Shown here piece after piece: positions 1-5,914 of a stretch of 7,343 bases of DNA. The translations under genes were made by a program, and so were the position numbers. How positions within the stretch are numbered: position 1 is the first letter of the stretch; each line of letters begins with the position of its first letter. Below the pieces are notes generated by a model. The model was not told the origin of the DNA. It ran no database searches and saw only the letters and a list, made by a program, of their open reading frames with translations. This DNA is from an uncultured Verrucomicrobiota bacterium (lineage in GTDB: Bacteria; Verrucomicrobiota; Verrucomicrobiia; Limisphaerales; UBA9464): assembly GCA_903864375.1 (NCBI GenBank), contig CAIPFS010000237.1, positions 1 to 7,343 of the forward strand, written 5' to 3'.

Positions 1-2004
1 AGCACGGTCCGGATTTTCAGTCTCCCGTCGTCGGTTTTCCACCTCGCGCTCCTGATTGAGCTTCTGTATCGCCCGCTGTGCTGAAATGGCCGCCTCGACA
101 CACCGGACGGCATGACGCGGTTCGTCAAGGGGGGCACCCCAAAAGGCCATCACGCAATCGCCGATATACTTGTCCAAGGTTCCCTGATGCAGCTTGATGA
201 CGTCAGCGATCGTGGCGAGGTAGGTATTCACGGTGGCCAGAACCTCGCTCGCCTGCGATTCAAAATGGGCTTCGGCAGCAGCACCGCTCAGGCCATTGGC
301 TTGAACGTATTGCTCTGCAGCTGCCTGAAATTGGTCGGTCATTTCTGTGAAACCACGGACATCAGCAAAAAAGACCGTCAATTTGCGCCGTGCCCCACCC
401 AGGGCGTGCTGGTCCGCCTTCAATAACTCCTGCACGACATCCGGAGAGACGATCTTGGAAAATATCCCCCGGACACGCCGTTGCTCGCGTTGTTCAAACA
501 CGACCCGCCAGGTCAACAGGGCCGCATGATTCAAGAGCAGACCCGAGAGAAGGGGATGAGCCACCGGCAACCAGAGGCGGTAGGTGGCAAAGACCCAGAA
601 GGATAAGAACACGTATCCGACCCCCACCAGCAACACCACGGCCCCGGCAAACAGGATTCGACGTCTCAACGTGACCAGAGCCCCAATCACTCCCAGGACT
701 ATCTCGCAAGCGACATCGCCCCCAATGGGCAGATGCCTGACAAATCGGTCACTAATGATGGAATTGGCGACATTGGCATAGGTCGCAATCAGGAAGTCGG
801 ATGCCGCCAGTGGGGTCGCCCCCAAGTCCGCCACGTTATTGCCGGTGGCCATCGAGCCAACGATAGCGATCCGATTCGTCCAAAGTGGGTCGATGACTTG
901 ACTGGGGTCCTCTTCACGGATCGAATCGAGGGCAAGAATGTCCTCCAGGCTCTGGTTGAACACGTCCTTCGCGCGGGCCGTCCAATTGATTAACAGCGAC
1001 GTGCCGTGACTCAGAGGGATGAAACGCGTCACGCCGTTTGTACCACTCAGTCGGACGCCACCCGGTTCAAACACCGGGTTGGTGAGGTCGAGTCCCAAGG
1101 ATTCGGCGGCCAGAACAATACCCAGGTGCCAGACCCGATTGGTGACAAACGCAGGCGTTTTCACTCGCTGCCCCTTCGGAAGCACTTCGGTAAAATACCC
1201 GTTGGTCAATTCCAATGGTTCGCCTTCCGAGGATTCAAAGCGGAAGATCCGGAGGGACCCATCCGGACGCTGCTCCACATCGAATTTCTGGCGGTTGGCG
1301 TAGTTCAGAAGCCGAACGCTGAGATACCGGCAATCCTGAAAGGCATAAACCCTGCGGGCCGAGCCATCAATGTCTCTGGGTGAATCAACCCCCCCGAGCG
1401 TGACGTCTGAGCCTCGAAAGGTGCGGGACGGCGGAAGATTGGTCAGCACCCCGGTGACGACATTGCCGGACTGACGGATGACCCTGGCCAGGACATTATC
1501 CGAGTTCACCAGATTGGTGCCGTCGTCGTCCACCCACGCCACCTTCCCGTGGTCCGGCCGCTCGTCCGCCAGGAGAATGTCCATTCCGATCTCCTGCACC
1601 CCTTGCCGATTGAGCTCCCGAATGACCCGGCCATAGAGATGCCGGGGCAGTGGCGGACCATAGGCAGTTCCCAACGGGTAGCCGTGCCCGAGCCTCCGAA
1701 TCGTCGTGTCGTTGATGCTGACGATCCCAAGATTTGTGGCCAACGGGGGAGCCTTCCGCGCGGCCTGGCTTGCCCGCAGATCATAGAGAATCAGCTCCAA
1801 CCGATGGAACAGATCGTATTTTCGACCGGTTTCCAACCACTCGGAGGTGCTCCACTCCCGGGCTGACAACCCCGTCGGCACGGGTACCACCGGTTGACGA
1901 TCCAGCCAACCCGTCACCGCCGTCAGCATGCAGCCGACACCAATCACACAGGATGCCACCCAGAATGGTGCCGCCCGGGGTATCCAGGAGGGAATGAGGC
2001 GCAT
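1..2004 (-). CDS. CHASE2-domain class III adenylyl cyclase, membrane-bound (C-terminus cut by window edge)
   Basis: Open for 668 codons from ATG at 2004 to the left edge with no stop. Predicted order: N-terminal membrane helix (about residues 14-33); extracytoplasmic CHASE2 sensor (about 60-425, with LGIVSIND, a GMDILLADE segment and the late NVADLGATPLAASDF and NSIISDRFVRHLP segments); about three membrane helices (428-497); a short linker; and the class III nucleotide cyclase domain from about 525. The catalytic domain shows FFADVRGFT with metal ligand Asp548, and TLDKYIGDCVMAFWGAP with second metal ligand Asp616. Lys612, four residues before Asp616, matches the adenine-selecting lysine, so ATP to cAMP is the likely reaction. 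The transition-state Asn/Arg half lies outside the window. The two aspartates are 68 residues apart, against about 44 in well-studied enzymes, so there is an insert. The signal sensed is unknown. The start is uncertain: no Shine-Dalgarno precedes it and a terminator ends five bases upstream. It lies downstream of a FecR-domain gene on the same strand. Confidence 0.93.
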   Translation of the reverse strand, partial: MRLIPSWIPRAAPFWVASCVIGVGCMLTAVTGWLDRQPVVPVPTGLSAREWSTSEWLETGRKYDLFHRLELILYDLRASQAARKAPPLATNLGIVSINDTTIRRLGHGYPLGTAYGPPLPRHLYGRVIRELNRQGVQEIGMDILLADERPDHGKVAWVDDDGTNLVNSDNVLARVIRQSGNVVTGVLTNLPPSRTFRGSDVTLGGVDSPRDIDGSARRVYAFQDCRYLSVRLLNYANRQKFDVEQRPDGSLRIFRFESSEGEPLELTNGYFTEVLPKGQRVKTPAFVTNRVWHLGIVLAAESLGLDLTNPVFEPGGVRLSGTNGVTRFIPLSHGTSLLINWTARAKDVFNQSLEDILALDSIREEDPSQVIDPLWTNRIAIVGSMATGNNVADLGATPLAASDFLIATYANVANSIISDRFVRHLPIGGDVACEIVLGVIGALVTLRRRILFAGAVVLLVGVGYVFLSFWVFATYRLWLPVAHPLLSGLLLNHAALLTWRVVFEQREQRRVRGIFSKIVSPDVVQELLKADQHALGGARRKLTVFFADVRGFTEMTDQFQAAAEQYVQANGLSGAAAEAHFESQASEVLATVNTYLATIADVIKLHQGTLDKYIGDCVMAFWGAPLDEPRHAVRCVEAAISAQRAIQKLNQEREVENRRRETENPDRA

Positions 2005-2009
2005 CCAAC

Positions 2010-2040
2010 AAAAAACCCAGAACAACAACGTTGTTCTGGG
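2010..2040 (-). terminator. Intrinsic terminator between the FecR-domain gene and the cyclase
   Basis: On the minus strand a perfect 10-bp stem (CCCAGAACAA / TTGTTCTGGG, plus-strand arms 2016-2025 and 2031-2040) with a 5-base loop is followed at once by six T residues (2010-2015). This is a textbook Rho-independent terminator in the minus direction; the plus direction has no T tract. It begins 21 bases after the FecR stop codon. The T tract ends five bases before the cyclase ATG at 2004, so it probably ends most fecR-like transcripts and may limit cyclase expression. Confidence 0.87.
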
Positions 2041-2061
2041 TAAAAGGGTTTCTCGGAGAGA

Positions 2062-2754
2062 TTACTTGGTCTTTCCGGTGGAACTAATCGGAGAGACAAT
2101 CGTCAAAGGACCAAAAGGAATCGGAAGGTCCGAGTCATACACCGTGTCAGAGCCAAACGGAGCCTTCGTGCCGGGCGGGATTTCCACGACTCCGGGGATG
2201 GACGGGTCGAACATCTGGCCGGCTGAAACATTGAAGTTGGCCGGACGACCGGTGGAAGGATCAGTCCAGATGACATCGACCGAACCGTCAAAAACATAAA
2301 CAACACCGGTTTGAGTCGCCGTGTAAATGGTCCCTCGGATGGCTGCTGTCGTCGTCGGGGTCGAAACCGTGTAGGTGGACTGGGCGGAGATTCGATTCAC
2401 GCGCCCGCTGAAACTACCCTGCTTTGCCCCAAGCTTGGTCGAAATCACCGTCTCGGAACCGGAGTCATCGTAGGTCAAATCATCGATGGAGACCTTGGAG
2501 TTTTCGTCGATCAACAGGTCTGGGCCGTTCTTTCCGATGTCCAACCGGGCCAACGACTTCTCGGCCGTGGCAACAATGGACCCCGGCTTGGCAAATTCAC
2601 CCGTTTTGACCGGCGCGTTATCAACGGTCACGGTTCCGTGCACTTTCACAAACTTGGCTGTGCCAGTTTGCGGAGTGGCGACCGCCGCGACCGACGCGGT
2701 GACTGCCGCTGCAATAAGACCCAACAGCGGATTGATTTTTGAAAATCTGTTCAT
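2062..2754 (-). CDS. Secreted FecR-domain protein
   Basis: A 230-residue protein. Residues 1-26 form a Sec signal peptide (basic MNRFSK, hydrophobic Ala-rich core, AVA-TP cleavage site), so the product should be periplasmic or surface-exposed. The mature part carries a FecR fold: SLARLDIG and LLIDENSKVSIDDL near 67-93, then the hallmark TYTVSTPTTTAAIRGTIYTA near 127-146, VYVFDGSVDVIW near 152-163 and FNVSAGQMF near 174-182. The tail is rich in Pro, Gly and Ser. Unlike classical anti-sigma FecR proteins it has no cytoplasmic domain or internal membrane helix, and no sigma-factor gene is beside it, so an iron or anti-sigma role is not supported. ATG 2754 is preferred over in-frame TTG 2769 because GAAAGG sits at the right distance before the ATG and the signal peptide starts there. 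The gene is upstream of, and codirectional with, the CHASE2 cyclase; interaction with that sensor is inference only. Confidence 0.88.
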   Translation of the reverse strand: MNRFSKINPLLGLIAAAVTASVAAVATPQTGTAKFVKVHGTVTVDNAPVKTGEFAKPGSIVATAEKSLARLDIGKNGPDLLIDENSKVSIDDLTYDDSGSETVISTKLGAKQGSFSGRVNRISAQSTYTVSTPTTTAAIRGTIYTATQTGVVYVFDGSVDVIWTDPSTGRPANFNVSAGQMFDPSIPGVVEIPPGTKAPFGSDTVYDSDLPIPFGPLTIVSPISSTGKTK

Positions 2755-2761
2755 GGCAAAG

Positions 2762-2767
2762 CCTTTC
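2762..2767 (-). promoter_or_regulatory. Ribosome binding site of the FecR-domain gene
   Basis: GAAAGG on the minus strand, seven bases before ATG 2754. It decides the start codon over the upstream in-frame TTG at 2769, which overlaps the site. Confidence 0.6.
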
Positions 2768-2787
2768 AAGTGCGATTACTAACTGTC

Positions 2788-2813
2788 TTGGAGACTACCG
2801 GGAGGATCTCCAA
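2788..2813. repeat. Operator-like inverted repeat in the divergent region
   Basis: TTGGAGA (2788-2794) and TCTCCAA (2807-2813) form perfect 7-bp arms around a 12-base gap. The dyad covers the spacer and -10 of the candidate FecR promoter, where a dimeric repressor could act. Two 7-bp arms can arise by chance in a region this size, so function is unproven. Confidence 0.4.
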
Positions 2814-2819
2814 AGTCAA
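2792..2819 (-). promoter_or_regulatory. Candidate sigma70-type promoter for the FecR-domain gene
   Basis: On the minus strand TTGACT (plus 2814-2819) is a good -35 match. Sixteen bases later TAGTCT (plus 2792-2797) is a weak -10 match. It lies about 40 bases upstream of the FecR ATG, a sensible 5' leader length. The weak -10 keeps this tentative. Confidence 0.35.
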
Positions 2820-2900
2820 TGCCTTTTGACCCGGTCGTTGACTTCATTTTTCAGCCCTTCCTTCCCTTGGTGGGTTGGCCGGAGACTCTTGCTGGCCATT

Positions 2901-2915
2901 CCGAACAAGGTTCGG
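2901..2915. repeat. Short hairpin upstream of the coiled-coil gene
   Basis: CCGAAC and GTTCGG are perfect 6-bp arms with a 3-base loop, 12 bases before ATG 2928. In a plus-strand transcript it would fold just ahead of the start codon and hide the only AAGG-like sequence there. It could affect translation or be chance. Confidence 0.3.
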
Positions 2916-2927
2916 TAGCGTCCATCG

Positions 2928-4601
2928 ATGTTTCGCCGTTTCCGCTTTCTGTTGCTGCCCATCCTGTGCATCGGGGTGGCGCTGGGAGGACCCGACGACG
3001 ATTATATCGCGGTTTATCGCATCCTGTCCAACGCGGATGCCGAGCAGATTCAGGGCCACAGCCGGGAAGCCCGTCGAAACTTCCAAGAGGCCCGGGAACG
3101 ACTTTTGGTCCTTCATAAAGCGTACCCCAGTTGGAATGAAAAGGTGGTTGGATTTCGCCTGCGCTATATCGAGGAAAAATTGACGCAACTTGGCCCGGAA
3201 GACCCGGGTTCCCCGCCCCCCTCACAGCCCGCCTTGCCCTCACCGGCAACGCCCCCCCTGGCCCCCGAAGGCGAGGTCCTCGATCAATTCAATCGCCTCA
3301 ATCAGCAAATCGGCGAACTCACCCGGGACAGGCAGGTTCTTGAGGCCAAGCTCCGGGAGGCTCTCTCCGCTCAGCCTGCCCCCATTGATCCCCGGGAACT
3401 CCAACAGGCGGTTGAAAAGATTTCGGCACTTCAATCCACCAATCAGGCTCTTTCCTCCCAATTGGAGCGCCAGATGGCGGAACGGAAAAATCTGGTCGAG
3501 AAAGTCGTTGCCGACGAAGCCCGGGAAGCCTTGAACGAAGCCAATCGCCAGCTGATGTCGCAACGAACCGTTCTCGCCAGTCTTACCCGTGAACGGTCGG
3601 AGCTGGACACGGAACTCAAGCGACTTCGCGAAGGGGAATTGAAGGGGCTCAAGTCGGAAAATTCAGCGCTCAAATCCCAAGTGTCCGAGCTCAAATCGGA
3701 TACCGAACGCGGACGCCAAATCGCGGATCTATCCGGTCGATTAAGTGTGCTTCAGGAGCGGTTCGATGCCGCCGAAAAAGAGAACGCCGGACTTCTCGTG
3801 GACAAGGCGCGCCTCGAGAAACAGATCGACGAATTCCGCTCCCATCAAACCGAGGAAGCCTCGGTCCGCATTCGAAAACTGGAGACAGACCTGACCGTCG
3901 CCCGGGCGGATGCGGGTCGCCAGACGGCCCGGGTCGAACAGTTGACCGTCGAATTGGAAAAGGAAACCGGCAAAGCGGGAGTCATCCAGCAGGAAAATCA
4001 GGCCCTGTCCAATCGCGTCGTGGTCCTTGCGAGTCAATTGGCGAATTCCCAAAAGGCGGAAGCCGCTCTGGTTGCGGAACGAATGCATCGACAGGAACTC
4101 GAAGCTCAATTGAAAACAGCGGAGCAGCGCCTCGCCGTGGCTTCGGTTCCCGATGGCAGAGGCCCAACCGATGACGGTGCGCCCGCCGACGGAGCGGTTG
4201 CTGCGGCCGCCAAAGCTTCGCAGGTCGAAATTCTGAATGCCGAGGTTCAGCGGCTTCGCGAGGCGCTTCAGGGAGGGCGGGAACGGGAGACGCGTTTGCA
4301 GGCGCTCCTGGCAGAAGCGGAACATCAACGACAACTTTGGGGCACCGAAAAGGCGGAACTCCTGACCCGCTTGCGGCAGACGGAACGATCATCGGGACGT
4401 GAATCCGGCGGCTCAAATGCGCCAGCCTACCAAAAATTGGTCGCCCGTGTCCGGGAATTGGAAATTCAACGGGATGAGTTGACCCGAAAAATCGCGGAGG
4501 CCTCAGTCCGGGTCGACTCGGAAGGCGTCGTCATTCGAGAAACCCCTCCTGTCACCCCCCGCGAACAAGCAGTGGAATTTCGACTGAAACGCCCTCTCTA
4601 A
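2928..4601 (+). CDS. Secreted coiled-coil protein with TPR-like N-terminal helices
   Basis: A 557-residue protein of unknown function. Residues 1-20 look like a Sec signal peptide (MFRRFRF, then a Leu-rich core ending ALGG). The only Cys in that region, Cys14, is not in a good lipobox. Residues 24-88 form a TPR-like helical block with YIAVYRILSNADA, a Gly turn, a run of Ala/Arg helices and KAYPSWNEKV. A Pro-rich linker follows (about 90-114), then a long Gln/Glu/Lys/Arg heptad region (about 118-530). That region is broken by a Pro segment near 148-155, an Ala/Gly/Asp linker near 406-430 and a Gly/Ser stretch near 487-497. The short tail contains TPPVTPREQ and ends FRLKRPL. A structural or scaffolding role in the periplasm or envelope is plausible. 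Coiled-coil similarity to SMC or myosin proteins would be compositional only. No strong Shine-Dalgarno precedes the ATG; the start is chosen because the signal peptide begins there. The gene is divergent from the FecR-cyclase pair. Confidence 0.85.
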   Translation: MFRRFRFLLLPILCIGVALGGPDDDYIAVYRILSNADAEQIQGHSREARRNFQEARERLLVLHKAYPSWNEKVVGFRLRYIEEKLTQLGPEDPGSPPPSQPALPSPATPPLAPEGEVLDQFNRLNQQIGELTRDRQVLEAKLREALSAQPAPIDPRELQQAVEKISALQSTNQALSSQLERQMAERKNLVEKVVADEAREALNEANRQLMSQRTVLASLTRERSELDTELKRLREGELKGLKSENSALKSQVSELKSDTERGRQIADLSGRLSVLQERFDAAEKENAGLLVDKARLEKQIDEFRSHQTEEASVRIRKLETDLTVARADAGRQTARVEQLTVELEKETGKAGVIQQENQALSNRVVVLASQLANSQKAEAALVAERMHRQELEAQLKTAEQRLAVASVPDGRGPTDDGAPADGAVAAAAKASQVEILNAEVQRLREALQGGRERETRLQALLAEAEHQRQLWGTEKAELLTRLRQTERSSGRESGGSNAPAYQKLVARVRELEIQRDELTRKIAEASVRVDSEGVVIRETPPVTPREQAVEFRLKRPL

Positions 4602-4610
4602 CTCCCCGCC

Positions 4611-4634
4611 ACGGTCACGGTCAGGGTCACGGCG
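4611..4634. repeat. Six-base direct repeat in the convergent spacer
   Basis: Four tandem six-base units, ACGGTC, ACGGTC, AGGGTC and ACGGCG, start ten bases after the coiled-coil gene stop. The first two are identical and the others differ by one or two bases. This is probably a minor slippage-type repeat. Confidence 0.45.
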
Positions 4635-4652
4635 ACCGGATCCACCCTCAAA

Positions 4653-4672
4653 TCCCTCAACCCAAAGAGGGA
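4653..4672. terminator. Weak hairpin between convergent genes, possible terminator
   Basis: TCCCTC (4653-4658) and GAGGGA (4667-4672) pair as a 6-bp stem with an 8-base loop. Neither side has a real T tract (only TTT after it on the minus strand). It is the only hairpin of note between the converging coiled-coil gene and asd, so it may assist termination from either side. The rest of the 4602-4769 spacer holds nothing I can identify. Confidence 0.3.
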
Positions 4673-4769
4673 GAAATCCGGAAGGAACCTGAATCTCCGT
4701 GCCCCGTCCTTGCGTTTTGGACCCAAGCGCTGGCGATGGTCCGCGTAGACCTGATTAACCCAGGCCGGA

Positions 4770-5780
4770 CTACTTTGATTTCAGGAGTTCCTCGGCAATT
4801 TGGACGGCATTCAGCGCAGCGCCCTTGAGGAGTTGATCGCCGGCAACCCAGAAGCTCAGACCATTGTCCAAGGCGCAATCGAGGCGCAGGCGCCCGGCGG
4901 CACAGTTATCCTTGCCGGAGACCTCCAACGGGAGCGGATACCGGGAACGTGCGGGATCATCCACAATATCCAGACCTGGCGAGGCTGCCCAGGCAGCCCG
5001 GGCGGCTTCCAGCGAAACCGGACGTTCAAATTCCGCACTCACCGCCACTGAATGTGCCCGATAAACCGGGACCCGGACGCAGGTCACTGAGGCGCGGAAG
5101 TCGGGGTGATGCAGGATCTTGCGGCCCTCATTCTGCATCTTCATTTCCTCCTTGGTGTAGCCACTGGGAAGGAAGGAATCGACCTGAGGCAGGACGTTGA
5201 AGGCAATTTGATGAGGGTAGACCTCCCGGGTGACCGGTTCACCCGACGTCAATTGCCGAACCTGACGCTCCAGTTCCTCGATCGCTTTCGCCCCGGTTCC
5301 AGAAACCGCCTGATAGCTGGATGCCACCACCCGGGTGACACCAAAGGCCCGATGCAATGGGTGAAGGGCCATGAGGGTGATCGCCGTGGTGCAATTGGGA
5401 TTCGCTATAATCCCGTGATGCAGGTGGACGTCCTCCGCATTGATCTCAGGCACCACCAGCGGGACTTGCGGATCCATCCGGTAGTAGGAGGAATTATCGA
5501 CCACCACGCAGCCGGCTTTGACAGCAGCCGGGGCAAAGTCGCGCGAAATCGAACCACCCGCGCTGAACAAGGCCAAATCGATCCCTTCGAACGAATCAAC
5601 GGTCAGTTCCTTGACCGTGATTTCCTCATTCCTAAACTTCAGCTTTTTTCCCACCGAACGGGCAGAGGCGAGCAGGGTTAGTTTTCCGACCGGAAATTGA
5701 CGCTGCTCCAAGGTTCGAATCATTTCGATGCCGACGGCACCAGTGGCACCGACGACCGCTACATGCGGAGTCCTGTTCAT
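4770..5780 (-). CDS. asd: Aspartate-semialdehyde dehydrogenase
   Basis: Cytoplasmic enzyme that reduces L-aspartyl-4-phosphate with NADPH to L-aspartate-4-semialdehyde, the branch point to lysine/diaminopimelate, threonine and methionine. The 336-residue length is normal for the family. Residues 6-17 hold the NADP-binding VAVVGATGAVG loop. ANPNCTT gives the catalytic Cys130, and SYQAVSGTG gives the substrate-site Gln157. EEMKMQNEGRKIL near 211-223 and CVRVPVYRAHS supply Arg236 and the acid/base His243. NGLSFWVAGDQLLKGAALNAVQIAEELL is the usual C-terminal helix. All key residues are present, so it should be active. The start is fixed by the closeness of the nucleotide loop to the N-terminus. 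The sequence before the ATG is pyrimidine-rich (CTCCCCACCCCTTT) with no Shine-Dalgarno, suggesting a leaderless or SD-independent start. No other lysine- or threonine-pathway gene is in the window; it is convergent with the coiled-coil gene and divergent from the amidohydrolase-like gene. Confidence 0.97.
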   Translation of the reverse strand: MNRTPHVAVVGATGAVGIEMIRTLEQRQFPVGKLTLLASARSVGKKLKFRNEEITVKELTVDSFEGIDLALFSAGGSISRDFAPAAVKAGCVVVDNSSYYRMDPQVPLVVPEINAEDVHLHHGIIANPNCTTAITLMALHPLHRAFGVTRVVASSYQAVSGTGAKAIEELERQVRQLTSGEPVTREVYPHQIAFNVLPQVDSFLPSGYTKEEMKMQNEGRKILHHPDFRASVTCVRVPVYRAHSVAVSAEFERPVSLEAARAAWAASPGLDIVDDPARSRYPLPLEVSGKDNCAAGRLRLDCALDNGLSFWVAGDQLLKGAALNAVQIAEELLKSK

Positions 5781-5914
5781 AAAGGGGTGGGGAGCTTATG
5801 CCTCCGAGCCGCTCTGTCGAGGGCAAGTTGGTTTTCAGGAATACAGGCCAAGGGCGTCTTTCGACCATTCCGTGGTCGCCAGAAGTCCGGAGCCTCTCTA
5901 GTCTCGATTTCGCG
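5781..5914. other. Divergent spacer between asd and the amidohydrolase-like gene
   Basis: This 134-base region should contain the promoters of both neighbours. I could not find a convincing -35/-10 pair on either strand. A purine-rich stretch (5781-5794, AAAGGGG and GGGGAG) resembles a Shine-Dalgarno for an in-frame ATG at 5798, an alternative start of the downstream gene. Confidence 0.4.

Noticed and set aside
2311..2742. Plus-strand open frame of 143 codons opposite the FecR gene
   Set aside because: Antisense shadow; the minus frame has a signal peptide, ribosome site and FecR motifs.
2062..2754. FecR protein as an iron-responsive anti-sigma regulator
   Set aside because: It lacks the N-terminal cytoplasmic domain and internal membrane helix, and no ECF sigma factor or TonB receptor gene is nearby.
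2815..2842. GTCAA/TTGAC half-sites at 2815-2819, 2826-2830 and 2838-2842 in the divergent region
   Set aside because: Five-base matches are expected by chance, and one is simply the candidate -35 element.
2838..2860. TTGACT at 2838-2843 as a -35 for the plus-strand coiled-coil gene
   Set aside because: No acceptable -10 sequence occurs 16-18 bases downstream.
3741..4334. Minus-strand open frame of 197 codons inside the coiled-coil gene
   Set aside because: It is antisense to a well-supported coding frame with clear heptads and has no recognisable domain or ribosome site.
2928..4601. Coiled-coil gene as an SMC, RecN or similar ATPase
   Set aside because: No Walker A or B motif is present and the protein starts with a signal peptide.
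5106..5681. Plus-strand open frame of 191 codons across asd
   Set aside because: It is the complement of asd, whose catalytic motifs are all intact on the minus strand.
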